A stretch of 64,000 bases of DNA from Prevotellaceae bacterium (GCA_019420585.1 JAHZGX010000021.1:38873-102872); one strand, 5' to 3'. Positions 16,993 to 25,700 are shown, counted from the first letter of the stretch. Notes: a model not told the origin generated them from the letters alone. Made by a program: numbers and translations.

Positions 16993-17502
16993 TTAGTCGG
17001 TGGGACGTGCAGGGCGGCTACGCTTGCTCACGGTCTGACGGATTAACTCCATGTTCTTGTTGGCAAGGGCGTAGTATTGCTCCGCGTCAGCCTTGTTTGT
17101 CACCATGTACCAGTCGGCGATGGCTGTGTTGGCGAGGTATGCGTGGACGGCTTCGCCTACGCCAGTGGTCGCGGCTTCGTTGAAGTTGCTCGGCATGGTG
17201 AGGTTCAGCACAAGGTCTTTACTGCCGTCATAGTGGCTGTTGTCGGTCGTTGTGCCGTTCTCGTTGAGATACTCGCCCAGTTCGGTCTGAACCTCCGCAA
17301 AGGCTCTCTTGATTGAGCGTAGAATCTTCTCGCGGTTTTCCTCGTCTTCCGAGGCGAACATACTTGCAACCTCTTTGTGGTTGTCCTTGTTCTGAATGGT
17401 ACGTCCGCGCAGGAACGTTTCATTCATGATGTCATAGAGCAGCCACGAGATTTTGATTGTGGCAGTGACATTCTTCTTTGCGCCTAAAGTGGGGTTTGGC
17501 AT
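16993..17502 (-). CDS. structural paralogue B, 169 residues
   Basis: Middle member of the three-gene family. ISWLLYDIMNETFLRGRTIQNKDNHKEV aligns with the start of paralogue A (DQLLYDIKNYAFIEGSVMDTESNH). VHAYLANTAIADWYMVTNKADAEQYYALANKNMELI aligns with the C-terminal helices of both others, and the last residues RSRPARPTD match the RRKPTRPTD end of paralogue C. Predicted soluble and mostly helical. The 12-nt and 23-nt gaps to its neighbours place it in the same operon. Function unknown; a virion role is likely from context. Confidence 0.58.
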   Translation of the reverse strand: MPNPTLGAKKNVTATIKISWLLYDIMNETFLRGRTIQNKDNHKEVASMFASEDEENREKILRSIKRAFAEVQTELGEYLNENGTTTDNSHYDGSKDLVLNLTMPSNFNEAATTGVGEAVHAYLANTAIADWYMVTNKADAEQYYALANKNMELIRQTVSKRSRPARPTD

Positions 17503-17525
17503 AGTTCGTAATTATTAAATGTTGA

Positions 17526-18086
17526 TTAGTCGGTGGGGCGTGTCGGCTTTCGGCGGCTGTAGAGTAACCTCTCGGCGGTTTCCATCATGTCGGCCGCCTG
17601 CACGAAGTAGTCCTTTGCCTCGCCTTTGTTTGCAAATTTGAACCATTGCCCGATGATCGAGGCAATGAAGAAACTGCGCAGGGTTGACTGGACGCTTGCG
17701 GTCAGCACCTTGTCAAACGACTTGCTGACCTCTATGACGGCTTCGTAACCGGTCCTGCCTAATGTTACTGGGGGCTGAACTGGAGGCAGGGCGTTGGCGT
17801 TCTCGGAGTGAGTTGATATGCCCGGCTCCGGGAGTGGGTCAACAATGGCAGTAAGGCTGATGAGTTTTGTCCTGCCCGACACCAGCATTTCCTTTAGGTT
17901 CTCGTTGGTGGCGGATACGGACTCTTCCCAAAACCTGCTCAATTCCGCGAGGTCATCATCGGCCGCAAGGATGCGGTCGCGTGCGCCCTCGTCGCCGTCT
18001 ATCAGTTTAGACCCTGTGTAGTCGGTCGCCTTGGCGACCTCTTCGTACACATCGTCTTGAAATATCTGTATGGTGATTGTTTCCAT
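17526..18086 (-). CDS. structural paralogue C, 186 residues
   Basis: First-transcribed member of the family. Its C-terminal third (FIASIIGQWFKFANKGEAKDYFVQAADMMETAERLLYSRRKPTRPTD) aligns with paralogue B. The N-terminal part differs more (METITIQIFQDDVYEEVAKATDYTG) and includes a proline-rich stretch near residue 100. The start codon overlaps the stop of the upstream DUF6808-like gene as TAATG. Function unknown; probably assembled with its two paralogues. Confidence 0.58.
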   Translation of the reverse strand: METITIQIFQDDVYEEVAKATDYTGSKLIDGDEGARDRILAADDDLAELSRFWEESVSATNENLKEMLVSGRTKLISLTAIVDPLPEPGISTHSENANALPPVQPPVTLGRTGYEAVIEVSKSFDKVLTASVQSTLRSFFIASIIGQWFKFANKGEAKDYFVQAADMMETAERLLYSRRKPTRPTD

Positions 18087-18634
18087 TATAAATCAATGAT
18101 TGAATAGGTCAGACTGATTCCGATGAACGGCTCAAAGCCGTGTGGCGTATAGCCGAAGCCGACTGTCGGCCCTATGTGCCACCGCTTGGGAGGCTTCTTT
18201 ATGGTCACTATCTCGCGCCGGGGATATACGAACAGGCTGTCAAGGCTCGGATAAACACCGCTGACGTATGCCTTGTAGTCCTCTCCCTCATAGACGTTCT
18301 GCGTGATTGGCAGCTGTAATGTCAGGCTATCGGGTGCTGTCGCGTCAACGTCTGCGCTTGTCAGTTCGGTGGTGTCCACTCTGATGTCGGCCAGGTTCTC
18401 AATCCCTCGGTCGATGTATGACGTGGGGATTGTAACCTTTTTAGAGCCTACCTGCTGTGAGTTGACAGGTGCAGGCTCGATGTAGGGAATGGTGTCATAT
18501 ACCGTGATGGTGTCGGTTTCGATTGCCTCTCGGCCTGGGATGTTGTCGCCGGGCGGTGACTGGCACTTGTGGAGATACGCGCCTGCAACAAGACTGGCGA
18601 CTACAACCAAGAGTCTCTTCAGAAAATTCTTCAT
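18086..18634 (-). CDS. DUF6808-like lipoprotein or membrane-anchored protein
   Basis: A 182-residue protein. Residues 5-22 (LKRLLVVVASLVAGAYLHKC) are a short hydrophobic segment ending in cysteine, which could be a lipobox-type signal or a membrane anchor. The body has short valine/tyrosine-rich strands (ITVYDTIPYI) and a C-terminal beta region (WHIGPTVGFGYTPHGFEPFIGISLTYSIIDL), as in DUF6808 proteins of Bacteroidales phages. It lies directly after the amidase gene, so it may act in the outer stage of lysis, as a spanin would. That role is inferred from position. Confidence 0.6.
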   Translation of the reverse strand: MKNFLKRLLVVVASLVAGAYLHKCQSPPGDNIPGREAIETDTITVYDTIPYIEPAPVNSQQVGSKKVTIPTSYIDRGIENLADIRVDTTELTSADVDATAPDSLTLQLPITQNVYEGEDYKAYVSGVYPSLDSLFVYPRREIVTIKKPPKRWHIGPTVGFGYTPHGFEPFIGISLTYSIIDL

Positions 18635-18641
18635 GCTTTCT

Positions 18642-19304
18642 TTATTTCTTGATGTAGTTGATGATTCCGTTGGCGTGGAGTTCCACGATTGCCTTTGTTC
18701 CCTCTTCCGAGAGCAGGAAGTCGCAGTCTGCCTTGTTGTCTTGGAAAAGCGATTCGGTCAGCACCGCCGGGCATTTGGTATGGACGAGGATGTAGAACCG
18801 CGCCTCATAGTCGGGGTCGCCGTCACTCCAGTCTGCCCTCATGGGCTTCTGCCTGCTGTCGTATGCGCCCTGCGCCTGCAAGAATGGGAAGCGGTCTTTG
18901 TAGTCTTTCAGACCCTCGTCAGCGGCTTTCCAAATCTCGGTGGCGAGGTCGTCAGCCTTAGTCGTGCCCGGCGAGGTATAGACACACCAACCGCCTGCGC
19001 TCTTCCACTTGCCGTCCGCGCCTGCGGCGTTGCAGTGGATGGAAACGAGCAGAACATTCTCCTTGCCGTATTTGTCGCAGTAGGCATTGGCTCTGCGGCA
19101 CCTTTCGGGCAGGCTGATGTCCTTGTCCTCTTCAACAAGCAGGTGTGCCTCTATCGGTGTTTTGGCATTGACCATGCGACTGTTCAATGTCTTTACCAAT
19201 CGGCGTGCTATCTCGCGGCTCTTGAGATACTCTTTGAGTTTTCTGTCGGGGCTACACTTGCCGGGGGTGTCGCTCCCGTGTCCATTGTCAATAAGAACTA
19301 TCAT
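18642..19304 (-). CDS. N-acetylmuramoyl-L-alanine amidase (endolysin)
   Basis: A 220-residue Amidase_3-type enzyme. The zinc ligands and catalytic residues are visible: the first His in LIDNGHGSDTPGK (residues 4-16), an acidic residue in LLVEEDKDISL, the second His in VSIHCNAAGADGKWKSAGG, and the final Glu in VLTESLFQDNKAD. It has no cell-wall-binding extension and no signal peptide, so it needs the adjacent holin to reach peptidoglycan. It cuts the bond between muramic acid and the stem peptide. The holin gene starts the same operon. Confidence 0.9.
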   Translation of the reverse strand: MIVLIDNGHGSDTPGKCSPDRKLKEYLKSREIARRLVKTLNSRMVNAKTPIEAHLLVEEDKDISLPERCRRANAYCDKYGKENVLLVSIHCNAAGADGKWKSAGGWCVYTSPGTTKADDLATEIWKAADEGLKDYKDRFPFLQAQGAYDSRQKPMRADWSDGDPDYEARFYILVHTKCPAVLTESLFQDNKADCDFLLSEEGTKAIVELHANGIINYIKK

Positions 19305-19310
19305 ATCTAA

Positions 19311-19760
19311 TTAGTGATGAGGTGATACTTCGCTTTTGGTAGAGATTACACCGATAATCTTTTCTGCATCTTTTTTTGATGTTGCTGCGATGATGCCATC
19401 TATAATTTCGGGCAAATCAATAAGATGGCTTTTCCTGCGTTTGGCGTGTTCAAACATACTGATTATCTCTACGACAATCAGGCCCATGCCGAAAAGCAAT
19501 GCCATGAACGGCAGGAAATAAAAACTGAACAGGAAGCCGAGGCAGTCTGCCAAAAAGCCTATCAGCAAAAATCGCCAGTACTCGCTTACTTTGGCGATGG
19601 TTACTCGCAACTTATGGGAGTGAACCCGTTGCCCAGTTCGTTTCGCTGTGTACACTCCGTCCCATAGGTCAAGCATTATGGCCATGATTACCAAGAGCGA
19701 CACGGCGAAAAACACCCCGATGAAGAGGTATCCTTTCTCTAATGATAAGATTGATTCCAT
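19311..19760 (-). CDS. holin-like membrane protein
   Basis: A 149-residue protein with hydrophobic segments at about residues 11-30 (YLFIGVFFAVSLLVIMAIML), 60-85 (FLLIGFLADCLGFLFSFYFL) and 88-105 (ALLFGMGLIVVEIISMF), and a polar, basic cytoplasmic tail. The DLWDGVYTAKRTGQRVHSHKLRVTIAKVSEYW segment is typical of phage holin family 4-like proteins in Bacteroidales. It is the first gene of the lysis operon and lies 6 nt ahead of the amidase. It probably makes the membrane lesions that release the endolysin. Confidence 0.78.
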   Translation of the reverse strand: MESILSLEKGYLFIGVFFAVSLLVIMAIMLDLWDGVYTAKRTGQRVHSHKLRVTIAKVSEYWRFLLIGFLADCLGFLFSFYFLPFMALLFGMGLIVVEIISMFEHAKRRKSHLIDLPEIIDGIIAATSKKDAEKIIGVISTKSEVSPHH

Positions 19761-19785
19761 GATGATTTATCGTTTTGGTTCGGCG

Positions 19786-19825
19786 CAAAGTTACCCATAT
19801 ACTATCCCTGCCACGCTTTAACTTT
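19786..19825 (-). promoter_or_regulatory. late-type promoter P2 (minus) for lysis operon
   Basis: On the minus strand AAAGTTAAAG (19825-19816) is followed by 22 nt and TAACTTTG (19793-19786), then GCGCC. GCGTCAC lies just upstream of the decamer, an extension shared with P3 and P4. The holin start codon is 26 nt beyond the box. Confidence 0.72.
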
Positions 19826-19842
19826 TGTGACGCGACACAAGA

Positions 19843-19868
19843 ACGGCGCAAGATTGCTCCTGCGCCGT
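19843..19868 (-). terminator. hairpin terminator after membrane-protein gene
   Basis: A perfect 8-bp stem (ACGGCGCA at 19843-19850 with 19861-19868) and 10-nt loop lie just past the stop of the minus-strand gene 19877-20362 and just before the lysis promoter. The following U-rich tract is weak. Confidence 0.5.
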
Positions 19869-19876
19869 GTCTGCTT

Positions 19877-20362
19877 TTAACGATATGAGAGTATCAGAAT
19901 CAGTGATGCGTATAGGTTGTATAGTAGCCCGGCTTCAAGCCAAAAGACAAAGTGCCTGCGGTCTGTCGCCAGTCCGATGAGCGTTGCCGTGAGTGCTATG
20001 TATGGCACTCCGCTTGTCAGTATGAGCCATGCCAGTGCTGACAGCCCCAGTATTATGGCGGCTCCGCTGTGGACGTGGTTCGTCAGTTCCTCGCGGAAAG
20101 CAGGAGCAGCCGCCACAAATAAGATAGAGGCGACTATGAAGAATGCCACGAACTGATAATTGTCGGGCGTGACATTAAGTAGAGGCACAAGGGCGAGTGT
20201 TCCGGCAATAGCCGTGGAGGTCGGGAAGAGCCACTTCTTCTGTGTCTTGTAGTAGGTTTCGCTGATGGATGTCGGCACTCCTACGTTCAGTATGTACGCT
20301 ATGAGATACAGCGTCATGATGGTGCATGACAGCGTCACGCATATAAGTTCCGCTATCATCAT
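19877..20362 (-). CDS. multi-pass membrane protein, 161 residues
   Basis: Hydrophobic throughout, with about five predicted membrane helices (for example MIAELICVTLSCTIMTLYLIAYIL, AIAGTLALVPLLNV, FVAFFIVASILFVAAAPAF, AAIILGLSALAWLIL, LLYNLYASLILILSY). Overlaps the upstream gene by 4 nt. It sits beside but is transcribed separately from the lysis operon. It could be an anti-holin, a superinfection-exclusion protein or an unrelated membrane factor; nothing in the sequence decides this. Confidence 0.55.
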   Translation of the reverse strand: MMIAELICVTLSCTIMTLYLIAYILNVGVPTSISETYYKTQKKWLFPTSTAIAGTLALVPLLNVTPDNYQFVAFFIVASILFVAAAPAFREELTNHVHSGAAIILGLSALAWLILTSGVPYIALTATLIGLATDRRHFVFWLEAGLLYNLYASLILILSYR

Positions 20363-20850
20363 AGTGCGTTCTCGAATTTAGTCCAGTCAATAGCGGCTTT
20401 CTCTTGCCACGATTTATTGTAGCATTCCTGCGAGAATATCATGAGAGCGTCCGTGAAACTCTCAAATTCTTCGGCATCGGCGAACTCATGGAAAGCAGGA
20501 GAGCCGTCAGGGTAATCACCCAGTTTGAATTTGAGTGGGAACATGGCGGCTCCCAGTCGCGGTATCTTGACCGACAGCCCGGTGATGTTGCGCTCGGCTT
20601 CCTCATCATAGCGGACCGGCACGCCTTTCCACTGGAAGCCGTTGCGCTTGCGCTCGTCAGCGTCTGCCGAGAGCTGCGCGTTGATGACTGCCTTTATCTC
20701 GTCAAGCGTCGGACGGCGGCTGAATGTATGGCGATACTCGTATGTGCTTCCCTCTGCCGTTGTATAAAGACCGAAGAAAAGCACCCATGTGTTGCGCCCG
20801 GTGCGTTGCAGGCTGTCCTGCCGTACAGTTGTGCCAAATATCTTTTCCAT
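20359..20850 (-). CDS. unknown protein, 163 residues
   Basis: The start is taken as ATG 20850 (MEKIFGTTVRQDSL). An upstream in-frame TTG at 20874 lies inside the -7 box of the promoter and would not be in the transcript. The protein is soluble and of mixed fold, with YEYRHTFSRRPTLDEIKAVINAQ, then FQWKGVPVRYDEEAERN and a C-terminal helix (FADAEEFESFTDALMIFSQECYNKSWQEKAAIDW). It overlaps the membrane-protein gene. It lies next to the DGR, so a chaperone for the adhesin is possible, but nothing specific is seen. Confidence 0.58.
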   Translation of the reverse strand: MEKIFGTTVRQDSLQRTGRNTWVLFFGLYTTAEGSTYEYRHTFSRRPTLDEIKAVINAQLSADADERKRNGFQWKGVPVRYDEEAERNITGLSVKIPRLGAAMFPLKFKLGDYPDGSPAFHEFADAEEFESFTDALMIFSQECYNKSWQEKAAIDWTKFENAL

Positions 20851-20871
20851 ATCGTTATAGGATTTTTGGCA

Positions 20872-20911
20872 CAAAGATAAGGGTCTGCGATTTGCAGACC
20901 CTTTTAAGTTT
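20872..20911 (-). promoter_or_regulatory. late-type promoter P3 (minus)
   Basis: On the minus strand AAACTTAAAA (20911-20902) is followed by 22 nt and TATCTTTG (20879-20872), then TGCC. ACGTCAC lies one base upstream of the decamer. The spacer is occupied by the RT terminator hairpin at 20881-20901. Confidence 0.74.
20881..20901 (-). terminator. hairpin terminator of the RT gene, inside P3
   Basis: A perfect 8-bp stem (GGGTCTGC at 20881-20888 with 20894-20901) and 5-nt loop, followed on the minus strand by a T-rich stretch that is also the -7 box of P3. It lies 35 nt after the RT stop at 20937. Confidence 0.65.
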
Positions 20912-20936
20912 AGTGACGTGTCACGCTCCGATGTGT

Positions 20937-22511
20937 TTAGGTGAACGAGAATTTCTGCTTGTTGCCGTCAAAGATTTCGCTCACGATGGTTGTTTCAAAC
21001 GGAAACCCATCCTCAATGTCCGAGATTTGGTCAAGGATGTTCTTCATCTCTTCGCTTGCGGTGAAGAATTTTCCCCACTCGCCGGTCGCCTTGACCTTGA
21101 ATGATACGAGATAGCGGCTGTTGCCGTATGAGGTGTCCATCTCTACCTCATAATCGTGTATCTCTAACTCTTTGTTTTGGATTACGCCTAAGCGCATGAC
21201 TTTGCCGGGAAAGCGTTTCTTCCCATCGGCAGGAGTGTAGGTCACTCCCATTTCTGAAAACTTTTTCATACGTTTACCAGTGATTAAGTGAAATATATAC
21301 TTACAGTCGGCATGGCACGCCATACCCTTGAATGAGCCTATGATTTCCTGTCTGCGTTTCCGCGATTTCACCTTTGCCAGTTTACGGGCAGCGTTCTGCT
21401 TCGTGCGCCTGCGTATTCGGGCATAGTCGCCGAAATTCACATAACCAAGTGCGTCCATCCCTGCTGTTATGGGCGCAATCCTTTCGCTCGGCTTTATTGT
21501 CAGTCCGAGTTTTGAACTCTCTTCATGTAAGCACTCCCTTAATCTCCATAACTCTCTTTTACTTTCTGCCAGTATAAACGTATCGTCACAAAATCTGAAA
21601 TAGTAAGTCGCTCCGTGTTTCTCGATCATGGCGTGGTCGAGGTCGTTCAGATAGAGGTTGCCGAAAAACTGCGATGAGCGTAAGCCCTTGCTGATGCCTA
21701 TATCCCCATCGGGATGCAGGGCTTTCACGAAATTCCGCAACATCGGCAATAATATCGGGTCGGATATGTATCGCTCTATAATGGCAATCATATCATCATG
21801 AACTATGTGGTCGTAATATCCCTTGTAGTCCGACTGGTAATAATACTTCAGATTCGGGTTAGCCTCTATCGCGGCTTGTATCTCATGGAACAATCCGTGT
21901 GGGCCTCGTCCTTTTATGGAAGCGGCCGTATTTTCAATCAAGACTGGAGCAAGCCGTCTTTCGACAACCTCCATAATGCCGTTGCTCCCCATGCGTTCCA
22001 CTACAATGGGTGCTTGTACTATCCTTGTTTTCGGGCCATCCTGCGTTTCAAAAGATGTCAGTTGGGTTATACAGAATCTTCCACTGCTTATGGAGAGTTT
22101 TAGATACTCTATAATCTCTTTCTTCTTACGCACATATCGCGCCTGCCTCTTCGTGTATTCCCTGCCGTCAATGATGACGGTGTCCTTTTTCTCGCTGTCC
22201 GTTGCCGACTGGCGCAGGTTGCTTATAACGCGATTGAACGATGATATTAGATTGGCTTCCGTGATTATCTCCGGGATAAGATTGCATAAAGGATAGTTGA
22301 CCGAGGGGCAATCCTCGGTCAACTCCATGAATGTCGCTATGTCTGTGACCGCCTTCCGGTCCTGTGGAGAGGAGCATTGCCCCTCTCCACTGTTGGTTAT
22401 AATGTTCTTCCGGCTTTCCATATTGTTATGCTGTTGCCGAGGCGCAAACCCCTCGGAGAGTGCTGTGTCTGTCACGCAGGCGTGCAGGGTCATCCGATTG
22501 TGTTTAACCAT
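20937..22511 (-). CDS. DGR reverse transcriptase with C-terminal extension
   Basis: Up to 524 residues; MESRKNI at 22421 is an alternative start (494 residues). RT motifs: YYYQSDYKGYYDHI near residue 220, GISKGLRSSQFFGNLYLNDLDH near 275-295 (the xGxxxSQ motif that marks DGR enzymes), and YYFRFCDDTFILAES near 305-318, with catalytic FCDD in place of YxDD. The thumb ends in IIGSFKGMACHADCKY, like other DGR RTs. About 130 further residues follow (RLGVIQNKELEIHDYEVEM, ISDIEDGFPFETTI), beyond the usual DGR RT length. It copies the TR RNA with adenine-specific errors. No separate avd gene is seen between VR and RT. Confidence 0.88.
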   Translation of the reverse strand: MVKHNRMTLHACVTDTALSEGFAPRQQHNNMESRKNIITNSGEGQCSSPQDRKAVTDIATFMELTEDCPSVNYPLCNLIPEIITEANLISSFNRVISNLRQSATDSEKKDTVIIDGREYTKRQARYVRKKKEIIEYLKLSISSGRFCITQLTSFETQDGPKTRIVQAPIVVERMGSNGIMEVVERRLAPVLIENTAASIKGRGPHGLFHEIQAAIEANPNLKYYYQSDYKGYYDHIVHDDMIAIIERYISDPILLPMLRNFVKALHPDGDIGISKGLRSSQFFGNLYLNDLDHAMIEKHGATYYFRFCDDTFILAESKRELWRLRECLHEESSKLGLTIKPSERIAPITAGMDALGYVNFGDYARIRRRTKQNAARKLAKVKSRKRRQEIIGSFKGMACHADCKYIFHLITGKRMKKFSEMGVTYTPADGKKRFPGKVMRLGVIQNKELEIHDYEVEMDTSYGNSRYLVSFKVKATGEWGKFFTASEEMKNILDQISDIEDGFPFETTIVSEIFDGNKQKFSFT

Positions 22512-22520
22512 TCAGAATTT

Positions 22521-22630
22521 GAGCCGACCACCGTAGTTCGTGTTCGAGTTCGAAGAAGCGTTGTTCGCGTTCGCATAAGCGAGGCCGCCATTCGCATTCG
22601 AGTTGTTGCCCGACCGCAAAACCACACGGC
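22521..22630 (-). repeat. DGR template repeat (TR), 110 bp
   Basis: A near-copy of 22801-22910. Of 23 adenines on the coding (minus) strand, 13 differ in the variable repeat, against 2 differences at other bases. In the target's frame the TR would encode many AAY codons (Asn/Tyr), the usual DGR design. It lies between target gene and RT, just upstream of the RT start, and has no coding role of its own. Confidence 0.93.
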
Positions 22631-22657
22631 GCGCGGGGTTATCTGCCTTTCAAAATG

Positions 22658-22665
22658 CAAAGTTA
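22658..22665 (-). promoter_or_regulatory. -7 box for TR/RT transcript
   Basis: TAACTTTG on the minus strand, followed by CATTTTG, lies 28 nt ahead of the TR. The decamer expected for the late family is absent at -22 spacing (22688-22697 does not match). A -33 TTTG is also not obvious, so the class is unclear. Confidence 0.45.
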
Positions 22666-22706
22666 CAAAATTTTCGCCTAACTCGACTCGCTTACGCGAG
22701 AAAAGG

Positions 22707-22742
22707 AGAGGGAGCAACCTCCCGATGGTCGGTTCTCCCTCT
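22707..22742 (-). terminator. hairpin downstream of adhesin gene
   Basis: An 8-bp inverted repeat (22707-22714 with 22735-22742) extended, past one bulged base, by a 4-bp AACC/GGTT stem. On the minus strand it is followed by CCTTTTCT. It lies 25 nt after the adhesin stop. It probably ends the structural operon; DGRs also often carry a hairpin after the VR that aids retrohoming, so it may have that role instead. Confidence 0.6.
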
Positions 22743-22767
22743 GCGCTTTTTCGTGGGTCGCGGTTCG

Positions 22768-25700
22768 CTATCCGACTATGACGAATTTTCCGCGGAAGGC
22801 GAGCCGACCACCGAAGTACGCGCCCGAGTACGAAGAAGCGTTGTACGCGTCCGCACAAGCGAGGCCGCCACTCGCACCCGAGTGATTGCCCCACCGCAAA
22901 ACCACACGGCCACGGGAGCCGGGCAACCAGTGTCCGGCGGCATAGTGGGTTGTGTACTTGCTTGTGTCGGTCTGATGTACCTTACTTGCAAGAATGTCAC
23001 ACTTTGCGCCGTGGACTACACGCACCACGCAGTTACCGTTGCCGGTTACTGTCTGCACAACACGTTCCGTCTTGGTGATTGGGTCATAGATATGAGCCTT
23101 GTAATCAATCGGGGCATCGTTGTTGTTATCAAGACAGCGGTTTTTGTAGAATTCGGCATAACTCTTAACGTTGCAGGCGATATAGTCCATCCACTCCGAG
23201 TCACAGCCGACATAGTGCTTGAGTCCCAGTATTGAGTTCATGGCATTGCCGACATATTCCGTGTCAGCCATACCGATGGAGTCACGGCTGTTCAGCGTTG
23301 CGTCATGCGCTCCGTTGCCGACAACAGCCTGCTCGTTGGTCGTTCCGCTCAACGCCCACCATAGGTTGCTGATTTCCTTGTGCTGTTCGTAGTCTTGCAA
23401 CTGATAGCCTGCTCCGCGCCTGCGAGTGCTGTTTTGGAAATCCTTATCCGTGTAGTGGATTGTGCCGACTGGGGTTTCGGTCGGGTTGCCGTCTGAATCA
23501 TACGCCCACTCGGACGAGGTGGTTGAATTGCCGTCACCTTTCTTTGAACGGATTGCACCCGAAAGACTGCGAGGCATTTTCAGTCCGTCAATAGTAATCG
23601 GGTATGTTCCGATGAGGCTGTCGTTATCACCGACCGTGTGTTCCGTCCATTCGGGCTCGATCGCCTCAATGTGTGAACTGTCTACGGCAAGGCACATGAT
23701 GTCGCCGATGTCGCGGTATGAGGTGAAGTACATCCACTTTGCACCGCTCGGCACATCACAGAAGACGTAGTTGCCGATTGAGAAGTCAAAGTAGGTGTGG
23801 CTTACCTGCATGATGAATGAGCCGACAATCTTGCCGTCTGCGTCAGTAAACACTGCGCCGAGGCGTGCGTGGTTCAGTCCGGGCCAGCGTGCCTGCTTCA
23901 TGCCCTCTACGTCCATGCGATAGGCGTTAGTGTTGGAGGCTGTGGCTATGACTGTATCATCAATGGTTTCGCCTACCTGCGCCTCGTCTGCATAGACCCC
24001 GGTGTTCTCGGCATAGAGCAATTCTGAAAGCATAGCCTTGACGCTCTTGTTGACGGTCGATAGAGGTTCGTCATCCGTGGTGGAATACAAGATGTATTTC
24101 TTCTGATTCTTGTAATCGTTAACACCCTTGTACCAGTGGTGCGGCAGGTGATGGAAGATGTCGAAACCCTCTCCGGCTTGGTCGGAGTTGTCAAAACTTT
24201 CGCCCGAATTGAGGTAGCCGAAATCGGTGTCGCTCAACTGCACTCCCTCCATTTGATTGAGTTTGGAATTGAACGTACATTTGAAAGCGTGCGTACCCTG
24301 CTTGATTTTGAGTGTGTGACCGCTTGGCACGAATGCCTTGTTGTAGTCCGCGCCTGTCTGATTTTCGGGGTTGCTGTACCTTTCGCAGAAATCTCCGCTG
24401 ATGATGTCATCAATCTTCAGCAACGAGAACTGGGAGTTGATGAGGTCGAGTTCGGGGAAATAGTTGCTCAGCGTTGTCATGCCTGCGTTGCCGTCCGTAT
24501 CAGTGTCCTCAATGAGTTCCGACAATATCCAACGACCCGTGATGCCCGAACACTGTCCGCTCTCTTCGTAGGCTTTGCCAGTCGCGTCAAGTCCGATGGC
24601 GCCGGTCTTGCGCAGCTGACGCAGAACCGACACACTGGCGGTCATGTTGATGTTCGGAATACGAACCTCGCGGATTGCTCCTGCCTCTGCGATTGTCATC
24701 ACAAGGCTCTCCACGTCCACGAAGTCGCAACCCTCTACCCACAGACGATTGATGCCGTTGACGCTTGCCAGTGTCAGACCGCCGGGATATGTGAGCCTCG
24801 GCAGGTTCACAAGTTCCAGTTTGGTTACTGACGCAGGCAGTTTCAGCGTTTCGATAGGCGATGTCTGCGCGAGGTCGCAGTTGGTAAGCGGTGTGTTGCT
24901 TGCATTGATTGACTCAATGCGCGGACAGCCCTTTGCATCAATGCCAGTAGCCGTGGTGTTGCTCACGTCAAAGATACGCAGGAACGGCATATCTCCCAAC
25001 GTCAGGTTGCCGAGAGGATTGAAGCCGTTGAGCGCGGTGTTCTCGGTATGCTTGTCACCGCCCAGTATGATTTCTTCGGCAAACTGCAGTTTGCTCAAAT
25101 CGTCAAAGTGGAACGCGAGGGACATTTCCGAAAGGTCAATCTTGCTCATGCGCCCAGTCTGATAGATGTAGAGCAGTGCGCCTGCATCATGGGCGAAAGT
25201 AGTGAAAGCGTGGCTTTCTCCTGCTTCCAAAAAGACGGACTCCGACAACTGACCGCTTGCATCGTTGCCGATGCCGAAGTAGCCGGGAGCGGCTGCGGTG
25301 ATGTAGATTTTGGAATCGGCTTTGATTGCCGACACACGTCCGCTCAATGGGTTTGTGAAAAAGTCACCAGTCTGATAGTAGCCGTCACGGATTGCCCAAC
25401 GCTGTTCGATGAATCGTGGCAGTGTTGTCAGTCCCAGGCCGTGAAGCGCGTAGAAGTACGGCAGGTTGGCTATGCCAGTGTGGTCGATGTACTTGCGCTC
25501 TCCGTCATACGATGATACGACTTTGGGCCAGAACTTCAGTCGCTTCTCCACGAAGAAGTACAACGCTCCATCGGGCGAGAACGGAACGATCGTCTTGCCG
25601 TCTATCTGCGCTGTCTGATTACGCATTCGGTTCACAACCGATTTGAGCGAGATTTTGGTAACGCCATTGTCATCGGCGTTCCATACCTCCTGCTGTCGGT

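Noticed and set aside
18489..19310. A 273-codon plus-strand frame opposite the amidase gene
   Set aside because: The minus strand encodes a clear Amidase_3 enzyme with all catalytic residues; the plus frame is its shadow.
22490..23235. Open frames on both strands across TR and VR
   Set aside because: They come from the repeated GC-rich TR/VR sequence in other frames; only the adhesin frame fits the AAY codon design.
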